Source: Marmoricola endophyticus (GTDB lineage Bacteria; Actinomycetota; Actinomycetes; Propionibacteriales; Nocardioidaceae). From it: 64,000 nucleotides of DNA. Within the stretch, counting starts at the first letter, position 1. Each line of letters opens with the position of its first letter. The notes below the pieces were generated by a model. It saw only the letters and a list, made by a program, of their open reading frames with translations, had not been told where the DNA came from and did not search any database. The stretch lies in assembly GCF_014644415.1 (NCBI RefSeq), contig NZ_BMKQ01000001.1, positions 1,168,861 to 1,232,860 on the forward strand. Reading direction: 5' to 3'. Below, one piece after another: positions 32,079 to 40,925 of the stretch. The translations under genes were made by a program, and so were the position numbers.

Positions 32079-32110
32079 TGAGTGACCGTCACCACACCCC
32101 GAGGTCAGCC

Positions 32111-32713
32111 ATGACACCCGCCCGCCCCCGCGTCGAGGGGGACCGCGAGGACCAGATCCTCGACGCCACCCTCGACCTGCTGATCGAGGTCGGCTACCAG
32201 CGGCTGACCCTGGACGCGGTCGCCAAGCAGGCCCGGGCCAGCAAGGCCACGCTCTACCGTCGCTGGGACTCCAAGACCGGGCTGGTCATCGACGCGCTGA
32301 TCCGCGCCAAGGGCGCCCCGCAGATCGACCTCCCCGACACCGGCACCCTGCGCGGCGACCTGCTCGCGGCGTACTGCCGCCCCGACGAGCACCCCGGGCA
32401 CGACGGCACCCACGCCCTGGCCGCGATGCTCACCGCCCTGAGCACCGACGAGGAGTTCGCCACGCGGTTCCGTGCCGAGGTGCTCGGCCCCAAGTCCGAG
32501 GTCGCCACCCGCATCTTCGAGCGTGCACGCGAGCGCGGCGAGGTCCGCGAGGACCTCGACCTCGACCTGGCGGTGCCCGCTCTCACGGCGATGCTCCTGC
32601 ACCGCTCGTTCGTCCTCGGTCTGGACAACGACGAGCAGACCGTCGCCCGGCTCGTCGACCAGATGATCCTCCCTGCCGTGCTCTCGCCCGACGCGCTCCG
32701 CGTCGACTCCTGA
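32111..32713 (+). CDS. TetR-family transcriptional regulator
   Basis: 200 residues. The N-terminal helix-turn-helix is DQILDATLDLLIEVGYQRLTLDAVAKQARASKATLYRRW, with the typical TLYRRWDSK recognition helix end. The C-terminal ligand domain has TetR_C-like sequence (LAAMLTALSTDEEFATRFRAEVLGP) seen in regulators of efflux pumps. It lies 43 bases upstream of a DHA2-type transporter gene on the same strand and behind a palindromic operator, so it probably represses itself and the pump and is relieved by a pump substrate. Confidence 0.9.
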   Translation: MTPARPRVEGDREDQILDATLDLLIEVGYQRLTLDAVAKQARASKATLYRRWDSKTGLVIDALIRAKGAPQIDLPDTGTLRGDLLAAYCRPDEHPGHDGTHALAAMLTALSTDEEFATRFRAEVLGPKSEVATRIFERARERGEVREDLDLDLAVPALTAMLLHRSFVLGLDNDEQTVARLVDQMILPAVLSPDALRVDS

Positions 32714-32756
32714 CCACTCCCGCACCCAGTCCGCCCTCACCACCGAAGGAACACCC

Positions 32757-34394
32757 ATGTCCGAGTCCACGCTGCACCCGCCCGCCACGGGCACCGGTAC
32801 GAGCGCCACCCCCTCCTCCAGCCGTCTCGGCTGGGCGCTGGTGCTGATCTGCACCGCCCAGCTGATGGTGGTGCTCGACTCCACCATCGCCAACATCGCG
32901 CTGCCCTACATCGGCCGCGACCTCGACATCGCGCAGGCCAACCTCCAGTGGGTCGTCACCGGCTACGCGCTCGCCTTCGGCGGACTGCTGCTCCTCGGCG
33001 GCCGCCTGGGCGACCTGTACGGCCGCCGCCGCATCTTCACCATCGGCCTCGTGCTCTTCGCGGTCGCCTCGGCGCTCGGCGGACTGGCTCAGAACGAGGC
33101 GATGCTGCTCGGTGCCCGTGGTCTGCAGGGTCTCGGCGCCGCCCTCGCCTCGCCGACCGCGCTCGCGCTGATCACCACCACCTTCCCGGCCGGCCCGCGC
33201 CGCAACCAGGCGTTCTCGGTGTACGCCGCGATCTCCGGCGTCGGTGCCGCGATCGGCCTGATCCTCGGCGGCTGGCTCACCGGGATCGAGCCGGCCGGGA
33301 TCGACGGCTGGCGCCTGACCTTCCTCATCAACGTCCCGATCGGGATCGTCGCCGCGCTGCTCGCGCCGCGCTTCCTCGCGGAGAGCGAGTCGCACTCCGG
33401 TGAGCTCGACGTCCCCGGCGCCGTCAGCGCGACCGCCGGCCTGATGGCCATCGTGTTCGGCCTGTCCCGCGCCGGCGAGAGCCAGTACGGCTGGGGTGCG
33501 CCCTCGACGATCGTCGCGCTGGCGGCCGGCGTCGTGCTGCTGGTCGCCTTCGTCCTCATCGAGCGGCGTGCCGAGCACCCGCTGCTGCCGTTCCGGATCC
33601 TGCTCAACCGCACCCGCGCGGTCGCCTTCGTGTCGATGATGATCGTGCCCGCCGCGATGTTCGCGATGTTCTTCTTCCTGTCCCTGCTGGTGCAGAACGT
33701 GATGGGCTACTCGCCGCTGCAGACCGGCGTCGCGTTCCTGCCCTTCTGCGTGGGGATGGTCGTCTCCGCCACCCTCGCCTCGCGACTGATGGATCGCGTC
33801 GACCCGCGCTTCATCGCCGGCACCGGCACCATCCTGGCCGGCATCGCCCTGTACGGCTTCTCCCGCATCTCGGTCGTCGACTCGCCCGCGGGCCTGCTGC
33901 GCCTGGCCACGACGGGCGGCGACCTCGGCAGCGGGATCGGCTACTGGTCGAACATCTTCCCGTTCGTGCTGCTGATGTCGCTGGGCATGGGGGCGGTCTT
34001 CGTCCCGATGACGCTGGCCGCCGTGCACGGTGTCTCGCACCGCGACTCCGGGATCGGCTCGGGCGTGCTGAACACGATGCAGCAGGTCGGCGGCGCCCTC
34101 GGCCTGGCCACGCTGGCCACCGTCTCGGTGCACTTCACCCAGGACAAGGTCGCCTCGCTCACCGAGGCGATCCGGTCCGCTGCGCCGGCCGGCGGTGGCA
34201 GCGAGCCGTCCGGGGCCGCGCAGCGCGCTCTCGGCGAGCTCGTCGGTCAGGCCGCCTTCACCGAGGGGGCGACCCACGCCTTCCTCACCGGCGCCTTCAT
34301 GATCTGGGCCGCCTCGGTGATCGTGTGGATCTTCCTCGGCGTCAAGCACGAGGAGCTCGCCACCGACGAGGCCCCCGCGGGGGTCGCGGTCTGA
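32757..34394 (+). CDS. DHA2-type (14-helix) MFS drug:H+ antiporter
   Basis: 545 residues with about fourteen membrane segments, the EmrB/QacA layout. Motif C-like VVLDSTIANIALPYIGRDL in helix 1, LLLGGRLGDLYGRRRIF as the loop 2-3 motif A, and FLINVPIGIVAALLAPRFL are diagnostic. GAAIGLILGGWL resembles the antiporter motif. It likely exports toxic organic compounds. AAGGAA precedes the ATG. The substrate is not predictable. It is co-transcribed with the upstream TetR gene. Confidence 0.9.
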   Translation: MSESTLHPPATGTGTSATPSSSRLGWALVLICTAQLMVVLDSTIANIALPYIGRDLDIAQANLQWVVTGYALAFGGLLLLGGRLGDLYGRRRIFTIGLVLFAVASALGGLAQNEAMLLGARGLQGLGAALASPTALALITTTFPAGPRRNQAFSVYAAISGVGAAIGLILGGWLTGIEPAGIDGWRLTFLINVPIGIVAALLAPRFLAESESHSGELDVPGAVSATAGLMAIVFGLSRAGESQYGWGAPSTIVALAAGVVLLVAFVLIERRAEHPLLPFRILLNRTRAVAFVSMMIVPAAMFAMFFFLSLLVQNVMGYSPLQTGVAFLPFCVGMVVSATLASRLMDRVDPRFIAGTGTILAGIALYGFSRISVVDSPAGLLRLATTGGDLGSGIGYWSNIFPFVLLMSLGMGAVFVPMTLAAVHGVSHRDSGIGSGVLNTMQQVGGALGLATLATVSVHFTQDKVASLTEAIRSAAPAGGGSEPSGAAQRALGELVGQAAFTEGATHAFLTGAFMIWAASVIVWIFLGVKHEELATDEAPAGVAV

Positions 34395-34415
34395 CCCGGT
34401 GACGGCACGGGGGCC

Positions 34416-34985
34416 TCAGTGGTGCAGCCACCGGGCGAACCGTGCCGTCATCCAGGGCAGGATGAGGAAGACCATCAGCGGCGTGGCGACCAGCGTGGTC
34501 ACCAGGGTGCGCAGCACGAGGTTCAGCGAGATCCCCGAGACCGACAGCAGCGTCCCGAGCAGCAGGCTGAGCGGGAAGAACGCCATCCAGATCACGCAGG
34601 CCTGCTTCCACCGCGGGGGCGCCGGCGGAGCGGCGTGCTCGACGTCCGCCGAGGACGGCTCGTCGAACCACCCCTCGATGCCCGTACGACGCTCCACCGT
34701 GCGCTCACCGACCAGCCCCTGCGCCGAGTCCAGCCACCAGCGCCGCTCCGCCGACGCCTCCCAGCGCTCCAGCGAGGCGGTGTCGGCGAAGCGGTAGAGC
34801 ATGTGCCACTCCTCCGAGGACACCGAGGGGCGTACCCACCCGGTCCCGAGGAACCCCTCGAAGCGCTCCGCCAGCGACTGCCCGGCCGTCACCCACGCCA
34901 CCATCTGTGCCGAGCTCTCCGGAGGGAGGTGCCGGGTGATGGACACGGTCACGGGTCCCGTCGCGCGGGTCTCGGTGGTGCTCAT
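34416..34985 (-). CDS. Antibiotic biosynthesis monooxygenase (ABM)-domain membrane protein
   Basis: 189 residues. Residues about 10-95 (VTVSITRHLPPESSAQMVAWV...EWHMLYRFADTASLERWEASAERRWWL) form an ABM/DUF4188-like ferredoxin fold. Residues 125-185 have two membrane helices (ACVIWMAFFPLSLLLGTLLS and TLVTTLVATPLMVFLILPW). This fusion is known from bacterial proteins of unknown function, formerly called antibiotic biosynthesis monooxygenases, which may bind haem or small phenolics; no activity is claimed. TACGGT ends six bases before the ATG. Confidence 0.75.
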   Translation of the reverse strand: MSTTETRATGPVTVSITRHLPPESSAQMVAWVTAGQSLAERFEGFLGTGWVRPSVSSEEWHMLYRFADTASLERWEASAERRWWLDSAQGLVGERTVERRTGIEGWFDEPSSADVEHAAPPAPPRWKQACVIWMAFFPLSLLLGTLLSVSGISLNLVLRTLVTTLVATPLMVFLILPWMTARFARWLHH

Positions 34986-34991
34986 GGTCGG

Positions 34992-34997
34992 ACCGTA
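34992..34997 (-). promoter_or_regulatory. -10 box of the ABM-domain gene (leaderless type)
   Basis: Minus-strand TACGGT ends six bases before ATG 34985, without a Shine-Dalgarno sequence. Confidence 0.5.
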
Positions 34998-35080
34998 GCC
35001 AGTGCGTGTGACACCGAGGTGTCGGCGCCGGTCGGCTACCGTGACGCCCCCGGAGCGACCCGGGCGAGGAGAGGAGCGCG

Positions 35081-35584
35081 ATGACGACGTACCTGGTCAT
35101 CGGCATCGTCGGGCTCGTCCTCCTCGGGGCGTCGCTCCTGCTGGGCGACCTGCTCGACTCGGCCCTGGACTTCCTCGCCGGCGACGCGTTCTCGACCGCG
35201 GTGGTCGGCGGGTTCGTGTCCGCGTTCGGGTTCGGCACGGCACTGGCGCAGGCGGCCGGGCTGCCGACGCTCGGGGCGCTGGGGGTCGGTGTGGTCGCCG
35301 GCGGACTGATGGGGTGGTTCGCGGCCTGGCTGACCCGGCTGGTGCGCTCCGGCGGCAGTGACGCCACCCCCGAGACCGCAGACGCGGTCGGGCGCGAGGC
35401 GACGGTGCTGACCACCATCCCGAGCGAGGGCTACGGCACGGTCCGCGTCCAGATGGGCGGTCACGTGGTACGGCTGAACGCTCGCGCCGAGACCGAGATC
35501 CCCGGCGGGACCGCGGTCCACGTCACCGGTGTCCTCTCGCCCAGCGCGGTGACCGTCTCCCCGACGTACGACGTCCTCGGCTGA
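35081..35584 (+). CDS. NfeD-like membrane protein
   Basis: 167 residues. Three hydrophobic segments (TYLVIGIVGLVLLGASLLLG, FSTAVVGGFVSAFGFGTALAQAAG, LGALGVGVVAGGLMGWFAAWL) precede a soluble OB-like domain (GREATVLTTIPSEGYGTVRVQMGGHVVRLNARAETEIPGGTAVHVTG is split across strands). This is the short NfeD type that is commonly paired with flotillins, as here: the flotillin gene follows after 75 bases. GAGGAGAGGAG lies before the ATG, and TACCGT (35037-35042) may be its -10 box. Confidence 0.8.
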   Translation: MTTYLVIGIVGLVLLGASLLLGDLLDSALDFLAGDAFSTAVVGGFVSAFGFGTALAQAAGLPTLGALGVGVVAGGLMGWFAAWLTRLVRSGGSDATPETADAVGREATVLTTIPSEGYGTVRVQMGGHVVRLNARAETEIPGGTAVHVTGVLSPSAVTVSPTYDVLG

Positions 35585-35659
35585 GTGGATCGCTGCAGCG
35601 CAAACCCACCCAATCCGCTACTGTTCGCTCGCCCCGCCACCGCGACCTGAGGACCTCTC

Positions 35660-37177
35660 GTGAGCCTGCTCGCCCCCATCGGAGGACTCGTCGTCCTCGT
35701 CATCCTGCTCGTGCTGCTGGTGACCAGCCGCTACAAGGTCGCCGGACCCAACCAGGCCTTCATCGTCACCGGCCGCAAGGGCAAGGCGGTGCTCAACCCG
35801 GAGACGGGCGCCCTGACCACCGACCTGTCCGGGCAGAAGGTGGTGCTCGGCGGCGGCACGTTCGTCATCCCGTTCGTGCAGAAGCTGGCCACGATGGACC
35901 TCTCGAGCCGGCGGATCTCGGTGCAGATCCGCGGTGCGGTCTCGGGCCAGGGGATCAAGCTCAACCTCGACGGCGTCGCGATCGTCAAGGTCGGCGGCAA
36001 CGCCGACCAGATCCGGCTCGCGGCCCAACGGTTCCTCTCCCAGCAGGCCGACATCGAGCCGTTCACCCAGGAGGTGCTCGCTGGTGCGCTGCGGTCGATC
36101 GTCGGCGGACTGACCGTCGAGCAGATCATCCGCGACCGCGCCGCGTTCGCCCAGCGCGTGGCCGACGAGTCGGAGTCCTCGCTGACCGGGCAGGGCCTGA
36201 TCCTCGACGCGTTCCAGATCCAGGACGTCACCGACGACGGTTCGTACCTCGCCGACCTCGGTCGCCCGGAGGCGGCACGGGTCAGCCAGGACGCACGGAT
36301 CGCGGAGGCGAACGCCCGTCAGGCCGCCGAGCAGGCCGGCATCGCCGCCGAGCAGGAGATCGCGGTCTCGCAGCGGACCCTGGCGCTCAAGCAGGCTGAG
36401 ATCAAGGCCGAGACCGACGCGGCCGCCGCGAACGCCGCCGCGTCCGGTCCGCTGGCGCAGGCCGATCGCGACCAGGCGATCCTCACCGAGCAGGAGAAGG
36501 TCGCCGTACGCCAGGCGGCGCTGACCGAGCGACAGCTGGAGACGCAGGTCCGCAAGCCCGCCGACGCCGACCGTTACCGCGTCGAGCAGGAGGCCGAGGC
36601 CAAGCGGAGCTCGGAGATCGCCGCCGCCGAGGCCCGCAAGGCCTCGACCATCGCCAACGCGCAGGCCAGCGCGGAGGAGGCCCGGCTGACCGGTGAGGCC
36701 GAGAAGTCCCGCCGCGCCGCGCTCGCCGAGGCCGAGGCGATCGAGGGTGCCAAGCGCGGTGAGGCGGAGAAGGCGCGTCGTACGGCGGAGGCCGACGCGA
36801 CGCGCGCCGAGGGTGAGGCCACCGCGGCCGCGACACTCGCGGTCGGGCAGGCGGAGGCCGAGGCGATGGACAAGCGCGCCGAGGCGTTCGCCAACTACAA
36901 CGACGCCGCCGTGCTGCAGATGCTGGTCGAGGTGCTCCCGCAGGTCGCCAGCGAGGTCGCCGCGCCGATCTCCGCGATCGACAACCTCACGGTGCTGTCG
37001 ACCGACGGTGCCGGCGCCCTGCCCAAGCAGGTCAACGACAACGTCGCGCAGACCCTGACGATGCTGAAGAGCTCGACCGGGCTGGACCTCGAGGAGCTGG
37101 TCCGGCGCGCCGCTTCCGGGGCCGTGCCGACGGGCGACCCGAGGCGCGGCGTGGTCGCTACCGAGGACGGCGCCTGA
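35660..37177 (+). CDS. Flotillin/SPFH-domain protein
   Basis: 505 residues. An N-terminal membrane segment (GGLVVLVILLVLLVTSRY) is followed by the SPFH/PHB domain (residues about 28-200, including MDLSSRRISVQIRGAVSGQG and QDVTDDGSYLADLG). Residues 220-400 form a long coiled coil rich in Ala/Glu (repeated AEA motifs). The C-terminus includes LTMLKSSTGLDLEELVRRAASG. Flotillins form oligomeric scaffolds in membrane microdomains and affect secretion and stress responses. With NfeD upstream it forms the classic pair. Confidence 0.92.
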   Translation: MSLLAPIGGLVVLVILLVLLVTSRYKVAGPNQAFIVTGRKGKAVLNPETGALTTDLSGQKVVLGGGTFVIPFVQKLATMDLSSRRISVQIRGAVSGQGIKLNLDGVAIVKVGGNADQIRLAAQRFLSQQADIEPFTQEVLAGALRSIVGGLTVEQIIRDRAAFAQRVADESESSLTGQGLILDAFQIQDVTDDGSYLADLGRPEAARVSQDARIAEANARQAAEQAGIAAEQEIAVSQRTLALKQAEIKAETDAAAANAAASGPLAQADRDQAILTEQEKVAVRQAALTERQLETQVRKPADADRYRVEQEAEAKRSSEIAAAEARKASTIANAQASAEEARLTGEAEKSRRAALAEAEAIEGAKRGEAEKARRTAEADATRAEGEATAAATLAVGQAEAEAMDKRAEAFANYNDAAVLQMLVEVLPQVASEVAAPISAIDNLTVLSTDGAGALPKQVNDNVAQTLTMLKSSTGLDLEELVRRAASGAVPTGDPRRGVVATEDGA

Positions 37178-37207
37178 ACCGCTCCGGCTGAGCGGCCCGG
37201 ACGCCAC

Positions 37208-37235
37208 CCCCGGTGCCGGTCGGCGAGCACCGGGG
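37208..37235. terminator. Hairpin terminator between flotillin and the solute-binding protein gene
   Basis: CCCCGGTGC (37208-37216), a ten-base loop, then GCACCGGGG (37227-37235): perfect 9-bp arms in the short gap between convergent genes. Confidence 0.65.
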
Positions 37236-37242
37236 CGCCGGA

Positions 37243-38187
37243 CTACTTCGCGGTCCGGGCCAGGTCCGCGATGCTCTTCAGGTCGTACTTCTCGGCCGTC
37301 TGCTTGGTGACCACGACCGCGTCGGAGTCCTCCGCGTCGGCCTTGTCGAGCGCGACGAGATTGGCAGGCAGCGCCTTGGCCAGCGCCGCGTAGACATCGT
37401 CTGGGGTGCTGACGGTCGACGTGGCGTCGAGGTAGGCCAGGATCGTCCCCGTGTACTCCGGGAACAGGTCCAACGAGCCGGACTTCAGCGCCGGGTAGTA
37501 CTTCTCGCGGCTGCCGATGTTGAGCTTCTTGGTGACGGTGGCCCCCTGGTTGCTCAGGGCGTCGGCGTAGATGTCGGCCAGGACGACGTTCTCGGGGAAG
37601 TTGGCCGAGCCGACCGTCAGGCTCACGCCCTTGGCGAGGGTGCCGGCGCCGTCGAGGTCCTGGTCGTCGAGCCACTCCTTGGCGACGGCGTCCGGGTCCT
37701 CCTTGTCGTTCTGGATCTTGTCCAGCAGTGCGCCGAGGCCGTCGGTGGTCAGCTTCGCCTGGATCGCGTTGAGGACCTGCTTCGTGCCGTCGGTGGCCTT
37801 GGTCTTGTTGATGATCGGCACGATGTTCTGCGCCTTGAAGTTGGACTTCGGATCCTCGAGGACGACGAAGTCGTTGGCCTCGATCGAGGGGTCGGTCGTG
37901 AACAGGTCGGCCGCGTCGATCTGGCCGCGCTTGAGCGCGCCGACGGTCACCGGGCCGCCGGTGTCGGTGACGGTGTACTTGGCGAACTTCACGCCGTACG
38001 TCTTCTGCAGGCCCGGGATGCCGTCGGTGCGGGTCTTGAACTCGGCCGGGCCGCCGAAGATGAGGCCGCTCGCGACAGTGCCACCCGAGCCCGACCCGGA
38101 GTCGGAGGAGGACGAACCGCAAGCGCTCACGCCGCCCAGGGTCAGGACGGTCGCGGCCGCGGCGGCGATGAGTGTGGTGGTCTTCAT
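37243..38187 (-). CDS. Glycine betaine/choline-type ABC binding lipoprotein with swapped lobe order
   Basis: 314 residues, with a lipobox VSAC (Cys23) and a G/S linker. The mature part has the two halves of the OpuAC family, but in reverse order. Residues 43-160 (LIFGGPAEFKTRTDGIPGL, ALKRGQIDAADLFTTDP, DPDAVAKEWL) match what is normally the second half. Residues 170-285 (LTVGSANFPENVVLADIYADAL, NIGSREKYYPALKSGSLDLFPEYTG, VVVTKQTAEKYDL) match what is normally the first half, as in OpuCC/ProX proteins. It is a circular permutant at sequence level. It serves the permeases and ATPase upstream. AGGAGA precedes the ATG. Confidence 0.88.
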   Translation of the reverse strand: MKTTTLIAAAAATVLTLGGVSACGSSSSDSGSGSGGTVASGLIFGGPAEFKTRTDGIPGLQKTYGVKFAKYTVTDTGGPVTVGALKRGQIDAADLFTTDPSIEANDFVVLEDPKSNFKAQNIVPIINKTKATDGTKQVLNAIQAKLTTDGLGALLDKIQNDKEDPDAVAKEWLDDQDLDGAGTLAKGVSLTVGSANFPENVVLADIYADALSNQGATVTKKLNIGSREKYYPALKSGSLDLFPEYTGTILAYLDATSTVSTPDDVYAALAKALPANLVALDKADAEDSDAVVVTKQTAEKYDLKSIADLARTAK

Positions 38188-38229
38188 GGTGTCTTCTCCT
38201 GGGTGGAGCGGCGGCGTCGTGCCACCGCG

Positions 38230-38982
38230 CTAGCGGACATCCTCCTCGACCAGGACCGCCGTGCGGGAGTCCGGGCCGGTGTCTGTACGGAACCGGCGGC
38301 TGACGCCGCGCGAGACCGCGTATCGCTGGACGAGCGCGACCAGCAGGTCACTGATCAGGGCGAGGGCGGCGACGAGGACGGCCCCGCCGATCATCTGGGG
38401 GTAGTCCTTCTGCGCCAGGCCGTCGTAGATGAAGCGGCCCAGCCCGCCGAGCGTGACGTACGAGGCGATGGTCGCGGTGGCGATCACCTGCAGCATCGCG
38501 GAGCGGAAGCCCGAGAAGATCAGCGGCAGTGCGTTGGGCAGCTCGACGCGACCGAGGACCTGCGGACCGGTCATGCCCATGCCGAACGCGGCGTCGCGCA
38601 CCTGTGGAGGCACGTTCTGCACGCCGGCGTAGGCGTTGGACAGGATCGGCGGGACGGCGAGCACGACCAGCACGATCTCGGTGGGGATGAGGAACCCGGC
38701 GTTGGTGCGGCCGTAGAAGTGCGGGCTGATCACGACCACCAGGAGCACCAGCACGCCGACCGTCGGCAGGGCGCGGACGGCGTTGGCCGCGGAGACGAGC
38801 CAGGAGCCGCGACCGGTGTGGCCGATGACCAGCCCGGCAGGCAGGGCGAGCAGGACGGCGATGGCCAGCGCGATGAGGGTGAAGCCGACGTGGGCGCCGA
38901 GCTGGGCCCAGATGCCGGTGTCGAACGGGGTGCTTCGCCAGTGCTCGGGGTCGAGCAGCCAGCCGAGGACACTGCCGATCAT
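38230..38982 (-). CDS. OpuCB/OpuCD-type ABC permease (compatible solutes)
   Basis: 250 residues, six membrane helices. VRALPTVGVLVLLVVV and the EAA loop VQNVPPQVRDAAFGMGMTGPQVLGRVELPNALPLIFSG are the BPD_transp_1 signatures of the glycine betaine/choline type. The C-terminal tail RRFRTDTGPDSRTAV is soluble. The ATG overlaps the stop of the other permease (ATGA). I start at 38982 (MIGSVLGWLLDPEHW); the frame upstream belongs to the first permease gene. It probably forms a heterodimer with that permease. Confidence 0.88.
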   Translation of the reverse strand: MIGSVLGWLLDPEHWRSTPFDTGIWAQLGAHVGFTLIALAIAVLLALPAGLVIGHTGRGSWLVSAANAVRALPTVGVLVLLVVVISPHFYGRTNAGFLIPTEIVLVVLAVPPILSNAYAGVQNVPPQVRDAAFGMGMTGPQVLGRVELPNALPLIFSGFRSAMLQVIATATIASYVTLGGLGRFIYDGLAQKDYPQMIGGAVLVAALALISDLLVALVQRYAVSRGVSRRFRTDTGPDSRTAVLVEEDVR

Positions 38983-39686
38983 CGGGCCGCCACCGCCCGT
39001 CGCCACGGGGTCAGCAGGCGGTCGACCACCAGCACCACCGCGTCGAGGACGAGCGCGAGCAGGACGCACAGCACGATGCCCAGGACGATCGGCGGGTAGT
39101 ACGGCTCGTTGACCGACAGCGTGAAGCCCTGGTCGAAGAGCCGACCGAGGTTGTCCAGGCCGATGGTGCCGGCCACGGCGACGATGCTGACGTTGGCGAC
39201 GATCGCCACTCGCAGGCCCGCGGTGATGACCGGCACCGCGATCGGGAGCTCCACCCGCGTGAAGCGCGCGAGGGGCCGGTAGCCCAGGGCGGTGGCGGCC
39301 TGCACCGTCTCCGAGGGGACCGCGGCCAGGCCGTCCGCGACCACCCGCACCAGCAGCGACGTGGAGTAGACCGACAGCGCGATCGGCACCTGCAGCGGGG
39401 AGAGGACGCTGAGCCCGAACAGCGGCGGGATGAGCACGAACAGCGCGATCGAGGGGATCGTGTAGAGCAGACCGGTCACCGACATCATCGGCGGGTAGAC
39501 CCAGGCGTGGCGGCGCGCCAGCCATCCCAGCGGCAGCGCGAGCACCAGGCCGACCACCACCGGGACCACCGAGAGCCAGGTGTGGTCCCACAACCAGCCC
39601 AGGTCGGTGCTGCGGTGGTCGAGGAAGTAGCTCCAGAACGCCAGCGGTGACGAGCTCGCGTCGAGCGGCAGGACGTCGACGCTCAC
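38979..39686 (-). CDS. OpuCB/OpuCD-type ABC permease (compatible solutes)
   Basis: 235 residues. After a short N-terminus (VDVLPLDASSSPLAFWSYFLDHR) come about six helices. LLYTIPSIALFVLIPPLFG and AVPSETVQAATALGYRPLARFTRVELPIAVPVITAG carry the permease family and EAA motifs. The GTG start overlaps the ATPase stop (GTGA) and the stop overlaps the second permease (ATGA). Two permease genes with one ATPase and one binding protein is the OpuC/ProVWX arrangement for osmoprotectant import. Confidence 0.88.
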   Translation of the reverse strand: MSVDVLPLDASSSPLAFWSYFLDHRSTDLGWLWDHTWLSVVPVVVGLVLALPLGWLARRHAWVYPPMMSVTGLLYTIPSIALFVLIPPLFGLSVLSPLQVPIALSVYSTSLLVRVVADGLAAVPSETVQAATALGYRPLARFTRVELPIAVPVITAGLRVAIVANVSIVAVAGTIGLDNLGRLFDQGFTLSVNEPYYPPIVLGIVLCVLLALVLDAVVLVVDRLLTPWRRAVAAR

Positions 39687-40771
39687 CTCTCTCGCTCCTC
39701 GATCAGCTCGAGCACCTCGCGCGCGGTGACCGAGCCCAGCAGCCGGCCGTCGTCGTCGACGACCACGCCTCGGCCCGACGGCGAGGACAGGCAGGCGTCG
39801 AGCGCCGAGCGCAGCGCACCGCCCTGGGTGGCGAGGGTCCCGCCACGGTGCAGCCGGGAGTCGGTCACCGTCTCGTCGAGCTCGTCCGCGGTCGGCAGCC
39901 ACCCCTGCGGGCGCCGCTCGGCGTCGACGGCGAGGATCCAGCCGGCGAGGCCGGCGGCGCTGCCCGGGTGCGACGAGCCCACCGCGACGGTCGGCTCCTC
40001 ACGGACCGGAAGGTTCCGGCCGTGGGCGAACGCGAGCGCGCGGTAGCCGCGGTCGCGGCCCACGAACCCGGCCACGAAGGCGTCGATCGGTCGGGCCAGC
40101 AGCTCGGCGGGCGTGGCGAGCTGGGCCAGCGTCCCACCGACGCGCAGCACCGCGACCTGGTCGCCCAGCTTGATCGCCTCGTCGATGTCGTGCGTGACGA
40201 AGACGATGGTCTTGCCGAGCTCGCCCTGCAGCCGCAGGAACTCGTCCTGGAGCTGCTCGCGCACCACGGGGTCGACGGCCGAGAACGGCTCGTCCATCAG
40301 CATCACCGGGGGGTCGGCGGCCAGCGCACGGGCCACCCCGACCCGCTGCTGCTGACCCCCGGAGAGCTGGGCCGGGTAGCGCTTCGCGAGGGCGGGATCG
40401 AGCCCGACCCGCTCGACGAGCTCCAGAGCGCTCGCTCGCGCCCTCCTCCTGTCCTCGCCCAGCAGCAGCGGCACGGTCGCGACGTTGTCGAGGACGGTGC
40501 GGTGCGGGAAGAGTCCGGCGTTCTGGATGACGTAGCCGATCCGGCGGCGCAGCTCGTGCGCCGGCAGGCTGGCGGTGTCGGTGTCGTCGAGCCAGACGGT
40601 GCCGGAGGTCGGCTCGATCATCCGGTTGACCATGCGCAGCGAGGTGGTCTTGCCACACCCGGACGGCCCCACGAGGACCGTGATCGCGCCGGATGGTGCC
40701 TCGAGGGTGAGCTGGTCGACGGCCACCGTGCCGTCCGGGTAGCGCTTGGTCGCCGCGTCGAAGCGGATCAT
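39683..40771 (-). CDS. OpuCA/ProV-type ABC ATPase with C-terminal CBS-like region
   Basis: 362 residues. Walker A is GPSGCGKTTSLRMVNRMIEP, the signature is LSGGQQQR, Walker B is VMLMDEPFSAVDP and the switch is VTHDIDEAIKLGD; the NRMIEPTSG run is typical of the glycine betaine type. After residue 240 there is a CBS-like region (GWILAVDAERRPQGWLP and GVVVDDDGRLLGSVTAREVLELI), which in OpuA senses ionic strength or c-di-AMP. AGGAGG lies four bases before the ATG. It is the first gene of the four-gene operon. Confidence 0.92.
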   Translation of the reverse strand: MIRFDAATKRYPDGTVAVDQLTLEAPSGAITVLVGPSGCGKTTSLRMVNRMIEPTSGTVWLDDTDTASLPAHELRRRIGYVIQNAGLFPHRTVLDNVATVPLLLGEDRRRARASALELVERVGLDPALAKRYPAQLSGGQQQRVGVARALAADPPVMLMDEPFSAVDPVVREQLQDEFLRLQGELGKTIVFVTHDIDEAIKLGDQVAVLRVGGTLAQLATPAELLARPIDAFVAGFVGRDRGYRALAFAHGRNLPVREEPTVAVGSSHPGSAAGLAGWILAVDAERRPQGWLPTADELDETVTDSRLHRGGTLATQGGALRSALDACLSSPSGRGVVVDDDGRLLGSVTAREVLELIEERER

Positions 40772-40925
40772 CGTGCCTCCTGGGGGCGGCGCCTGCGTCG
40801 AGCGTCAGATCGTTGCACCTTCCCACGGCCGGCCGACGGACTTCTCACCAGCCGGTCGCACAGCACCCCTGAGGAGGGCCTGACGTGGCACGCCGCACCC
40901 CGCCGGTGGCGAGACAGCTCGCCGC

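Noticed and set aside
34370-34385. CCCCCGCGGGGG palindrome at the end of the DHA2 transporter gene as a terminator
   Set aside because: It has almost no loop, lies inside coding sequence and has no T-run.
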